Shown: positions 32,852 through 40,248 of the stretch, one piece after another | How positions within the stretch are numbered: the first letter of the stretch is position 1 | How the letters are laid out: every line of letters starts with the position of its first letter | Assembly: GCA_023435705.1 (NCBI GenBank) | Contig: JAEYRH010000004.1 | Span: 124,001-188,000, forward strand | Direction: 5' to 3' | DNA: 64,000 nt | DNA from: Bacillota bacterium | GTDB lineage: Bacteria > Bacillota > Clostridia > Christensenellales > UMGS416 | Program-made: the position numbers and the translations under genes | Notes under the pieces: generated by a model | Told to the model about the DNA's origin: nothing | The model's database searches: none | What the model saw: only the letters and a program-made list of their open reading frames with translations

Positions 32852-33406
32852 ATGGAACAACTCAACAACGTTGTGGGAGCAAACCTCAAACGCCTGAGAG
32901 CCGGGCGGCAAATCAGCCTGGATCGCTTAAGTGACCTCACTGGCGTGAGCAAGAGCATGCTGGGGCAGATTGAACGGGGAGAGACCAGCCCCACGATCAA
33001 CACCATCTGGAAGATCGCCAACGGCTTGAAGGTGTCATTCTCAGCATTTCTGGAACGGGACGAGCCTGCCAGCAAGCTGGTGGACCGGGCGGACATCACA
33101 CCACTCATCGAGGGCGAGGGCAAATATGTGGTGCTGCCCTTCTTTGGCGTGGAAGGCCAGCGCAACTTCGAGATGTTCTCGGTGCAAATTGAACCAGGAG
33201 GGAAAATCGAGGCCGAGCCCCACTTCGCAGGCACGCAGGAGTTCATCATGGTGTATGAAGGCGTTCTGACGATGTGGGTGGACGGGCAGCGGTCGCAGGT
33301 GAAAACCGGGCAGGCGTTTCGTTTTGACGCCGATGTGGAGCACGGGTATGTGAATGAGGGGGATGGGCCCATGCGGGGGTGCATGGTGTTGTATTATCCG
33401 AAATAA
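32852..33406 (+). CDS. XRE-family regulator with C-terminal cupin
   Basis: A 184-residue regulator. Residues 6-60 form an XRE helix-turn-helix (LKRLRAGRQISLDRLSDLTGVSKSMLGQIERGETSPTI, in parts). Residues about 105-180 form a cupin (GGKIEAEPHFAGTQEF, then VKTGQAFRFDADVEHGY). Relatives control amino-acid, polyamine or sugar genes in response to a small ligand bound in the cupin. The divergent LysE-type exporter is the likely target. Start is the ATG after AAGAGGGAACT. Confidence 0.9.
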   Translation: MEQLNNVVGANLKRLRAGRQISLDRLSDLTGVSKSMLGQIERGETSPTINTIWKIANGLKVSFSAFLERDEPASKLVDRADITPLIEGEGKYVVLPFFGVEGQRNFEMFSVQIEPGGKIEAEPHFAGTQEFIMVYEGVLTMWVDGQRSQVKTGQAFRFDADVEHGYVNEGDGPMRGCMVLYYPK

Positions 33407-33420
33407 CTATTAAGTGAGTA

Positions 33421-33522
33421 TGGGGCGGAGCGGAGCCCATTGTGCGGGCCAGGACGGAGCCATAGAGCGGGCCGGGACGGACATGATTGTGCGGGCCGGG
33501 ACGGAGCCCGGCCCCTACTGTT
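33421..33522. repeat. Tandem array of R1 repeats
   Basis: Four R1-like units in a row: GGGGCGGAGCGGAGCCC, GCGGGCCAGGACGGAGCC, GCGGGCCGGGACGG and GCGGGCCGGGACGGAGCCC followed by GGCCCCTACTGTTAAC. The last is complete; the first three are partial. They fill most of the gap between the XRE-cupin gene and the thioesterase gene. Confidence 0.8.
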
Positions 33523-33613
33523 AACAAAGGCCTCTCACGAAGCTTTCAGAGCGGGCTGATGACAACCAGACGGTTATACCAACCCGGCAGCGTCATGCGA
33601 AGCAGATAACCAA

Positions 33614-34039
33614 CTATTCTTCTTCCGTTTGAGCCATTTCCTTCAGCGCTTCATAGACCTGAGGCATATACCGGATCATATTCACCGGCCGGAAATCGCG
33701 GCCCACAAAAGCATGGGCGGTGCGGCCCTCGGCCAGCAGCACGTTGTCTTCCTTGCGGATCACCTGATACATGATGGAGAATTGCGCGCCCCTCACCTGC
33801 TCCACAATGGCGCGCACAATGAGCTCATCGAAATATTTCGCCGGCTGGCGGAATCGGCAGCTGCACTCGATGAGCGGGAAAAAGAGGCCCTTTTGCTCGA
33901 GATCCCGGTAAGTGAAACCTGCCGCCATCAGCAAGTTGGTGCGGGCCTCCTCAAACCACGGAAAGTAGCTGCCGTGGTAGACAATGCCCATCTGGTCAGT
34001 TTCGGCGTAGCGCACGCGCAGTTCGGTGTCGTAATGCAT
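33614..34039 (-). CDS. Acyl-CoA thioesterase, 4HBT/YbgC family
   Basis: A 141-residue hot-dog-fold thioesterase. RVRYAETDQMGIVYHGSYFPWFEEAR is the 4-hydroxybenzoyl-CoA thioesterase signature with the catalytic Asp. Later segments (ECSCRFRQPAKYFDELIVRAIV, LLAEGRTAHAFV) also fit. It hydrolyses acyl-CoA thioesters; in bacteria with a Tol-Pal system YbgC belongs there, but here it stands alone beside comB. Confidence 0.88.
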   Translation of the reverse strand: MHYDTELRVRYAETDQMGIVYHGSYFPWFEEARTNLLMAAGFTYRDLEQKGLFFPLIECSCRFRQPAKYFDELIVRAIVEQVRGAQFSIMYQVIRKEDNVLLAEGRTAHAFVGRDFRPVNMIRYMPQVYEALKEMAQTEEE

Positions 34040-34050
34040 GGAACCCTCCT

Positions 34051-34170
34051 AGAAACTCCCTCCGGCAGCTTCGCTGCCACCTCCCTCAGGAGGGAGGCAA
34101 AGACACTCTGAACAAGCTGCACTTGTCCCCTTCTTGAGGGGGATGCCCTCGCAGAGGGCAGGGGGAGTTA
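34051..34170. repeat. Two inverted R3 palindromic repeats
   Basis: First unit 34054-34098: ACTCCCTCCGGCAGCTTCGC, then TGCCACCTCCC and a TCAGGAGGGAGG arm. Second unit 34120-34169, in inverse orientation: CACTTGTCCCC, TCTTGAGGGGGATGCCCTCGC and AGAGGGCAGGGGGAGTTA. The second unit closely resembles, as reverse complement, the R3 copy at 55204. The comB stop lies in its end. Confidence 0.7.
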
Positions 34171-34887
34171 TAGCAGCCTGACCATGCCCTTCTCAAAATA
34201 CGGCACAACCTTCAGGCTGTCCTTGCGCATGCAGTACTCCACATCGTCACCATAACCGGCGTTGATCAGGTATTGGGCATGGGCGCATTGATCCAGCGCC
34301 GCGGCCGGGTCATCGGTGTGGTGGAGGTACAAGTCGCGGGCAATTACAGAGAGGTCATCCAGCGCCACACCCTGCATGCCAAGAGAGTCGATGATCGCCC
34401 CGGCCGTGAGCACGTCCTCGGTGGTGAAGCGGCCCCGTGTGCCGGCGCAGAGGATTGTGACGTCCATGCCGGAGGCCAGTGCGTCCTGCGCCACTGCGGA
34501 GGCGTTGGCCATGGAGCCCACGGCCAGCACGGCGGCGCCGGCTGCGGCGTGGATGGCGCGGGTGCCGTTGGTGGTGGTCATGATGAGCGTGAGCCCGGCC
34601 ACCGTTTTGGCGCGGTATTCAAAGGGCGAGTTGCCGAAATGAAACCCGGAAATGGGGTTGCCCTCCCGCTCACCGCAGAGCCTTGCCATGTCTTCACCAA
34701 GCTCGTGGTAAAGCCGGATGGCTTCCTCAATCTCCATCACGGGGATCACCGCGCGGGCGCCCTCGGCCAGCGCCACGGCCATCACCGTGGTGGCCCGAAG
34801 CGTGTCGATGACGATGACGAAGCGGTTTTTTATCGTGATGCCTTCATCCACAATGGCTTGCGGCGAGGCAAAGGTGCTGACTCTCAT
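34168..34887 (-). CDS. comB: 2-phosphosulfolactate phosphatase (ComB family)
   Basis: A 239-residue protein matching ComB: VIVIDTLRATTVMAVALAEGA near the N-terminus, LCGEREGNPISGFHFGNSP, TTTNGTRAI and LCAGTRGRFTTEDVLTAG. In methanogens ComB makes sulfolactate for coenzyme M. Bacterial homologues are common without the rest of that pathway and their role is unclear. No comA or comC is nearby. ATG follows CGGAGGCCCC. Confidence 0.87.
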   Translation of the reverse strand: MRVSTFASPQAIVDEGITIKNRFVIVIDTLRATTVMAVALAEGARAVIPVMEIEEAIRLYHELGEDMARLCGEREGNPISGFHFGNSPFEYRAKTVAGLTLIMTTTNGTRAIHAAAGAAVLAVGSMANASAVAQDALASGMDVTILCAGTRGRFTTEDVLTAGAIIDSLGMQGVALDDLSVIARDLYLHHTDDPAAALDQCAHAQYLINAGYGDDVEYCMRKDSLKVVPYFEKGMVRLL

Positions 34888-35024
34888 GGGGCCTCCGTTG
34901 GTGGTTTCTGTCCTTATGGCCTATTTTATACCAGATCGGCGATGTGATACAATAAAGCAAAATCCGCAAGGTTATGGCCGGTATTGCGATAAGGGAACTG
35001 AATCGCTGTTCGGAGGGCTGCACC

Positions 35025-36275
35025 ATGGGAAGAACATTCGCGGTGTTATTGGCTGTGCTGCTCCTTGCGGGGTGCGGGGCCGGGGCTTCATTGCCGATTG
35101 CCGCAAGCACGCAACCCCAGCAGGCCACCGCGACAACCGCTACAAGAACCCCTACCCTCTCCCCAACCGTGCAGCAAGCCACCGCATCGGCAGAAGTGAC
35201 GCCCACCCCGGAGCAGACAAGCACACCGGAGGAGGAAACTCCTACGCCGTCGCCAACGGCAAGCTATCCATTGGTGACGATCACCGATCTGGAGCCGGGG
35301 CCGGGGCGGGATATTGGAATTGTGGCAGCAACGGACGGGAAAAGCATTTTCTACAGCAATCTCTTCTTGTTCAATGACGCAGAATATGATTACATATGCA
35401 TTTATCGGTTTGATCCTAAAACCAGGAAGAGCAAAGAGATCAGAAGAATTCCAGGCCGAGAATATATCATTCGTCAGTTATTCACGGATTCAAAAGGCTC
35501 TTTGCTCTATTTTATGGAAGACTGGAACAATTGGATGAGCAGTGGTATCTACCAGTATTCACCAAGCGGTGATCAGTTGCTTGTTACCGGAGTGCGAGAG
35601 GTAGTAAGGGTTGATGAAAAATACATTATTTACTATCCACAAACTGATTGGGATGACGACAACCCCGACAGGCTCATGGCCTATGATCTAAAGAATCGGT
35701 CCATCAGTCAAATAAGCAATCAACTCTTTGATTCAGATGGCGATGATATAAGCTGGACATATGAGAATGGTCAATACAAGATATCTATACACGATGGCAT
35801 TAGCAAGCAGACGATGATATCCAGCTTTTCTGCAAGCGAATTGCCCATCATTGAATTTGAGGATTCTGAGGTCACAAATTCCATACAGAGTTTTGTCACT
35901 GATGAAACTCTTGTTTTGTTTGTGAATTCGCTGAAGGCTCCGAAAATGCTCTACATCTATAATATCGACATCAATAAGAACAAGATTGTTTCAAAAATGG
36001 AGATCCCCGGCCGAACAGATGGTGGGTTGACTGTCTACAAGGGAAAAATCTACTTTTACTCCTTTGAAATGCAAGACGAAAGCACCGAGAGCAACCGGAA
36101 GATCCAATCGTACACAATCAGCACTGGCCAATTACACACCATCAAGCGGCTTGCAGACTGCGATTATTTAAATGGATTGGTTGTTGAAGCCGTTGGCGGG
36201 TATCTATGGGTTGGCAGCTATGCCGAAGGCGATGGAACCGGCTGTTGGGACACTTTCTCCATCCCCATCAAATAA
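35025..36275 (+). CDS. Beta-propeller-like lipoprotein (paralogue of 55505 and 56876 genes)
   Basis: A 416-residue lipoprotein: signal and lipobox LLLAGCGA (Cys about residue 17), a Thr/Pro/Ala-rich linker of about 65 residues, then a domain of repeated strands with DSKGSLLYFMEDW, VDEKYIIYYP and GGYLWVGSYAEG. The same layout and motifs (LDSVGSLYYVKS, IDSNGTLYYVMAE, CGYIWVYW) occur in two tandem genes at 55505-58216. The repeating 'value shown, unit, strand' text suggests a beta-propeller exposed at the surface. The role is unknown. ATG follows GGAGGGCTGCACC. Confidence 0.65.
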   Translation: MGRTFAVLLAVLLLAGCGAGASLPIAASTQPQQATATTATRTPTLSPTVQQATASAEVTPTPEQTSTPEEETPTPSPTASYPLVTITDLEPGPGRDIGIVAATDGKSIFYSNLFLFNDAEYDYICIYRFDPKTRKSKEIRRIPGREYIIRQLFTDSKGSLLYFMEDWNNWMSSGIYQYSPSGDQLLVTGVREVVRVDEKYIIYYPQTDWDDDNPDRLMAYDLKNRSISQISNQLFDSDGDDISWTYENGQYKISIHDGISKQTMISSFSASELPIIEFEDSEVTNSIQSFVTDETLVLFVNSLKAPKMLYIYNIDINKNKIVSKMEIPGRTDGGLTVYKGKIYFYSFEMQDESTESNRKIQSYTISTGQLHTIKRLADCDYLNGLVVEAVGGYLWVGSYAEGDGTGCWDTFSIPIK

Positions 36276-36373
36276 GTAAGACCTGCCGCCAGGCAGCTTT
36301 GTGCATACAGCAGTCAATTCAAGTCTGCCCATAAAAGGTATATAATGGAATAAACACTGCTTTGAGGTGTGTC

Positions 36374-37306
36374 ATGAGTGATGGTTTCAAGGATCTGCGC
36401 ATTGTCGATAATTTCTATCAAACCTCCGCGTTTTTCCCGATGCCCACGGTGCTGGTGGGCACGCTCACTGAGGACGGCCAGACCAACCTGGGCGCTTATT
36501 CACTGTGCTTTCCCTACTATGTGGCCGGCAAGGACTATTATGCGATGCTGCTGGAATGCCGCAACAGTTCCAACACCGCCCAAAACCTGCTGCGATATGG
36601 CAAATGCTCGTTGAACTTCATTCCGCACGACCGCAAGTTTTTTCGCGAGGCTGTGCGCCTGGGGTATCCCGGTGAAACGGCAGCGGAGAAGATGAAGGAC
36701 TGCGCCTTTACCCTACAGGACGGCCTGATGGCCGCCGCAGAGCCCGGCGAGGCCCGGCCCCGCATCCTGGCTGAGGCCTTCCAGGTGTTTGAGTGCACCT
36801 GGATGCGTGATCTGGACGATGCGGCGGGCGACCAGCCGGGGCCGCTGGAAGGGTATCCGGGCCCTTATCACAATTTCAACGGCATCACAAGCAAGCATGG
36901 TGCCCATTTCATCCTTCGCGTGGACAAGGTGCTGATGAAGGAGCGCCACTACGACGCCATCGTCAATGGCGTGTCCTCCGGGCGGTTCCCCCGGGTGCCG
37001 GTGGACTACGGCTACCGTGACAGCAAGAATTTCTGGTATACACCAATGCCGCGGCCCATCGCCGAGCCAATCCCGAAAACCAAAGGCATCAGCCTGGACA
37101 CAGTGGTCTATGCGGCTGCCCGCATTGACCCGGACGTGCAGTTCACCCGCGAAGCCTGCGCCAAACTGGTCAAGGTGCCCCGCGTGTTTTTAAACACGGT
37201 GCTGGGCGGGTGTGTGAAGTGGGCAAAGGAGAACAGCGTGTGCCTGATTACACCGGAGCACATCGACCGGATCAATGACAAACGGGATCGGGAAAAGGGC
37301 CGCTGA
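36374..37306 (+). CDS. Flavin reductase-like (FMN-binding split barrel) protein with C-terminal extension
   Basis: A 310-residue protein. The N-terminal 190 residues fit the flavin reductase-like split barrel: FFPMPTVLVGTLTEDGQTNLGAYSLCFPYYV, NTAQNLLRYGKCSLNFIP and the later AHFILRVDKVLM. Around 115 further residues are helical with no motif I recognise (LDTVVYAAARIDPDVQFTREACAKLVKVPRVF). Family members bind FMN and reduce or carry flavin. Possible electron partner is not evident. Start at the ATG after GAGGTGTGTC; corA follows by 27 bases on the same strand. Confidence 0.72.
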   Translation: MSDGFKDLRIVDNFYQTSAFFPMPTVLVGTLTEDGQTNLGAYSLCFPYYVAGKDYYAMLLECRNSSNTAQNLLRYGKCSLNFIPHDRKFFREAVRLGYPGETAAEKMKDCAFTLQDGLMAAAEPGEARPRILAEAFQVFECTWMRDLDDAAGDQPGPLEGYPGPYHNFNGITSKHGAHFILRVDKVLMKERHYDAIVNGVSSGRFPRVPVDYGYRDSKNFWYTPMPRPIAEPIPKTKGISLDTVVYAAARIDPDVQFTREACAKLVKVPRVFLNTVLGGCVKWAKENSVCLITPEHIDRINDKRDREKGR

Positions 37307-37333
37307 ACTAAGTGCTGCAAACGGAAGGCCACC

Positions 37334-38431
37334 ATGAAAAAGCACAAAAAGAACACCAAAGCCTCTCAAATCACCCCCCGCCGCAAACCCTTTCGCCAGA
37401 CCTACGGCCTGCCGCCGGGCAGCCTGGTGCATGTGGGCGAAGTGAAGACCGAGGGCTCGGCCCTCTCGCTGATCCGCTACTCGGACAAGTTCTTTGAGGC
37501 GCAGGCCATCGGCATCGGCGAGATCCCCAACCCGGACAGCGACCCCGCCACGGTGCAGTGGGTCAACGTGGAGGGCCTGGCCGACGTGGCGGTGCTGGAG
37601 GCCGTGGGCAAGCGCTTCGGCCTGCACCCCCTGGTGCTGGAAGACATTTTGAACACCGAGCAGCGCCCCAAGCTGGAGGACTACGGCAGCTACGCCTGCG
37701 CCGTGGTGAAGGTGCTGAGCCGGGCACCCGACGGCGGCCTGCTTGTGGAGCAGGAAAGCCTGGTGCTGGGCGACGGCTTCGTGCTGAGCTTCTCCGAGCG
37801 CGACACCGATCTTTTCCAGCCGGTGATTGAGCGCCTGCGCAAGGATATGGGCCGCATCCGGCGCGAAGGGGCAGACTACCTGTTTTACTCGCTGCTGGAT
37901 GTGATCGTGGACGATTACTTTGTGGTGCTGGAGGAACTGGGCGAGCAAATCGAGGACGCCGAGGACGAGCTGGTGGCAAAGCCCTCATCCGACACCTTGC
38001 GGCAGATCTACACAATGAAGCGCTGCATGCTGCTGCTGCACAAGGCCGTGTGGCCCTTCCGCGAAGTGGTGGGGGCGCTGAGCCGGGGCGGCACCAGCCT
38101 GTTGAAAGAGGAAACCGGAATCTATCTGCGCGACCTGTATGACCATGTGATCCAGGTAATGGAGATTGCGGACACCCAGCGGGACATCCTCTCCGGCATG
38201 CTGGACATCTATTTGTCCTCAACAAGCAACCGCATGAACGAGGTCATGAAGGTGCTCACGATCATCTCCACGATCTTTATGCCATTGAGCTTTCTCGCCG
38301 GGGTGTATGGCATGAACTTCCAGCACATGCCGGAGCTTGACAAGCCCTGGGCCTATCCGGCGGTGTGGGGTGTGATGGCGCTGGTGGCAGGATTGATGCT
38401 GGTGTATTTCAAGAGGAAGAAGTGGTGGTGA
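37334..38431 (+). CDS. corA: CorA-family magnesium/cobalt channel
   Basis: A 365-residue CorA protein. The long N-terminal cytoplasmic domain (about 1-300, funnel and stalk helix) is followed by two C-terminal membrane segments, the first ending with the signature YGMNF (GMN) before the short outer loop (QHMPELDKPW). The last residues KRKKWW form the cytoplasmic end. CorA forms a pentamer that lets Mg2+ in. No M-box is visible upstream. It lies 27 bases after the flavin reductase-like gene and may be co-transcribed. Confidence 0.93.
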   Translation: MKKHKKNTKASQITPRRKPFRQTYGLPPGSLVHVGEVKTEGSALSLIRYSDKFFEAQAIGIGEIPNPDSDPATVQWVNVEGLADVAVLEAVGKRFGLHPLVLEDILNTEQRPKLEDYGSYACAVVKVLSRAPDGGLLVEQESLVLGDGFVLSFSERDTDLFQPVIERLRKDMGRIRREGADYLFYSLLDVIVDDYFVVLEELGEQIEDAEDELVAKPSSDTLRQIYTMKRCMLLLHKAVWPFREVVGALSRGGTSLLKEETGIYLRDLYDHVIQVMEIADTQRDILSGMLDIYLSSTSNRMNEVMKVLTIISTIFMPLSFLAGVYGMNFQHMPELDKPWAYPAVWGVMALVAGLMLVYFKRKKWW

Positions 38432-38432
38432 A

Positions 38433-38478
38433 CCCTCACCCCGTGCCCCTCCACCATGGGATTGGGGGAGGGGGACAA
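38433..38478. repeat. Palindromic repeat R2
   Basis: ACCCTCACCCCGTGCCCCTC, CACCATGGGATTGGGGGAGG and GGGACAAG: C-rich left arm, CCATGGGATTGG centre and G-rich right arm. Related copies lie at 53594 and 55292. It follows corA directly and could act as a terminator. Confidence 0.8.
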
Positions 38479-38490
38479 GTTTACCTAAGA

Positions 38491-39387
38491 CTATAACTTC
38501 ATCTCCCAAAACGTCTCCGTGCTATAAGGCGCAAACCCAATGCCATAGTAAAACTGCTGGCTGGAGCCCACAAAGGCCCGCCTGGCCCCGAGCTCGCCGC
38601 AGCGCTTCACACCCTCCAGTACGGCGGCGCGGCCCATCCCCATGCGGCGGTAGCGCGGGTCGGTGGCCACCGGCTCCACCAGCGCGTTGTCGGTGCCAGG
38701 CTCATACCACATGCCGCAGAAGGACACAAACTGGCCGTCCGGCGCCTCCACCGCGATTTTGAGCGACAGGTTCACGCTGGGGCCGGACACGCTGACGCGC
38801 CGCTCCTCCATCGCCTCCGCCGTCTGAGGCGGGTGGTCGCCGTGGTTGAAGCCGCGCCACAGCACCTGGTTATATTTGCCCATATCAAACTGGTCGGCCA
38901 GGCTCACGATCCGAAAGCCCTCCGGCAGGCTGTAGGACACCGCCTCCGGCGAATACTCCAGCACGGCGTTGTGTTCCTTTTCCTGTGTGGCGCGGAAGCC
39001 CATCTGCCAGGCCGCCTGCTGAAACTGGCGGTCGCCATCAGGGATCAGCACCTTGACGGAGCCATCCTTGGCCATATTGTCACGGGTGTGGCGGAGCATG
39101 TCCGGCTTGAGGCAGCCATATCGGAGATCCACGACAGGCCATGCCATCCCCAACCCCTGCTCATAGGCCATCAGCGCAACGATCTGGCCGTCGTCCTCCC
39201 AGAGACCCATGCGGGAAAGGTTTGCAGTGTCCAGATAGGGCAGCGAGAAGCCCCACTCCCATCGGCCCCAGTGGAAGCCGGGGGTGGTGGGCACGGGCTC
39301 ATTCACCCGCAGCAGGAATTCGCGCACGCGGTGGTAGTCCTCGGTGAAGCCGGGGGTTGCGGTGTAATTGCGGAATGTCGCGGTCAT
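38491..39387 (-). CDS. GNAT-family N-acetyltransferase
   Basis: A 298-residue protein whose C-terminal half is a GNAT acetyltransferase: ALVEPVATDPRYRRMGMGRAAVLEGVKRC contains the Q/RxxGxG/A acetyl-CoA pyrophosphate loop, followed by GARRAFVGSSQQFYYGIGF. The N-terminal half is also GNAT-like (GLWEDDGQIVALMAYE), so it may be a double domain with one active site. The substrate is unknown. Two ATGs lie six bases apart; 39387 has the better spacing to AAGGGAG. A terminator-like hairpin sits in the leader. Confidence 0.82.
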   Translation of the reverse strand: MTATFRNYTATPGFTEDYHRVREFLLRVNEPVPTTPGFHWGRWEWGFSLPYLDTANLSRMGLWEDDGQIVALMAYEQGLGMAWPVVDLRYGCLKPDMLRHTRDNMAKDGSVKVLIPDGDRQFQQAAWQMGFRATQEKEHNAVLEYSPEAVSYSLPEGFRIVSLADQFDMGKYNQVLWRGFNHGDHPPQTAEAMEERRVSVSGPSVNLSLKIAVEAPDGQFVSFCGMWYEPGTDNALVEPVATDPRYRRMGMGRAAVLEGVKRCGELGARRAFVGSSQQFYYGIGFAPYSTETFWEMKL

Positions 39388-39402
39388 CGTCATTCTCCCT
39401 TC

Positions 39403-39438
39403 AAAAATAAAAGTCCCTTTCCGCCGAAGGAAAAGGAC
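39403..39438 (-). terminator. Terminator-like hairpin in the GNAT gene leader
   Basis: Minus strand GTCCTTTTCC, loop TTCGGC, GGAAAGGGAC then TTTTATTTTT, ending 16 bases before the GNAT start codon and directly before its ribosome binding site. It could attenuate GNAT transcription or end an upstream minus-strand transcript. Confidence 0.6.
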
Positions 39439-39468
39439 CGCAAGCAAACAGCACAAGACCCATGACTA

Positions 39469-39642
39469 CTAGTCAGGCGTGATGATTTCCGGCGACCTGC
39501 TTTCCCAACGGCGCGGCCAGACAGGCCATCGGCCTGCCCCCTTGGCAGCACACGTTCCTTCGCAGATCACAGAATCATCTTCCCACCCCTTTGAATCAAT
39601 GACCAAAGCATGGCACAACCGGCATGTTTTGTCAATAGTCAT
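39469..39642 (-). CDS. Possible small Cys-rich protein
   Basis: A 57-residue open frame starting MTIDKTCRLCHALV with two cysteine pairs (CRLC and CEGTC) that could bind zinc. No clear ribosome binding site precedes it and it may be non-coding. It fills most of the 321-base gap between the GNAT and hemerythrin genes; nothing else is evident there. Confidence 0.25.
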   Translation of the reverse strand: MTIDKTCRLCHALVIDSKGWEDDSVICEGTCAAKGAGRWPVWPRRWESRSPEIITPD

Positions 39643-39708
39643 AAGCCGTTTGAGGGCAGCGTCCGTGGGCATCTATTAGTTATACATCCTGAGAAAGAGG
39701 TATTCTTC

Positions 39709-40110
39709 ATGCAGTGGAACACAACAATGGCCGTGGGCGTGGGCTTGATTGACGACCAGCACAAGGAGCTGTTTGCGCGCATAGATTCTTTTCATGACGC
39801 GATCAAGACCGGATATGGCCGCGATGAAGTGTTGAAAGTGATGGCATTCATGCAGGACTACACGGTGACGCACTTCACCGCCGAGGAAGGCCTGCAGCGC
39901 AAGCACAACTACCCCAAGTATTTCGAACACAAGAAACTGCACGACGCCTTTGTGAAAGACATCAACGCCATGAAAACAGACATTGAGACAAACGGCGTGA
40001 CCGTGGCCACCGGCCCCATGATGGCCATCACGCTCTCCAACTGGCTGCTCTCGCACATCAATGTGCATGACAAGGCGCTGGGGCAATATTTACAGAGCCA
40101 GGGAGTCTAG
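39709..40110 (+). CDS. Bacteriohemerythrin
   Basis: A 133-residue four-helix O2-binding protein. The di-iron ligands are in order: His in DDQHKELF, His and Glu in DYTVTHFTAEEG, HxxxH in KYFEHKKLHDAF, and HINVHD near the end. The opening MQWNTTMAVGVGLIDDQH is family-typical. Such proteins sense, store or supply O2 or protect iron enzymes. It has no sensor domain attached. Start at the ATG after AAAGAGGTATTCTTC; a terminator follows. Confidence 0.93.
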   Translation: MQWNTTMAVGVGLIDDQHKELFARIDSFHDAIKTGYGRDEVLKVMAFMQDYTVTHFTAEEGLQRKHNYPKYFEHKKLHDAFVKDINAMKTDIETNGVTVATGPMMAITLSNWLLSHINVHDKALGQYLQSQGV

Positions 40111-40137
40111 GCGGCACAGCAAATAGGCAATAAAGGA

Positions 40138-40171
40138 ACCCCCGACCGGTGCGAATTGGTTGGGGGTTTTT
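40138..40171 (+). terminator. Terminator after the hemerythrin gene
   Basis: ACCCCCGACC, loop, GGTTGGGGGT followed by TTTTGCTC. Confidence 0.85.
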
Positions 40172-40248
40172 GCTCACCGGAAGCTCACATCGTTTCTGGC
40201 GTGGAGCTTTATTCTGGCTTGGAAGAGGAGCGGTGAGGCAGAGGAAAT

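Noticed and set aside
33421..33522. CRISPR-like array
   Set aside because: Repeat units are GC-rich, of unequal length, almost touching and the same sequence occurs singly elsewhere; there are no unique spacers of constant size and no cas genes.
39400..39600. T-box leader for the GNAT gene
   Set aside because: The terminator is there but the T-box sequence (AGGGTGGNACCGCG) is absent, and no aminoacyl-tRNA or amino acid gene is nearby.
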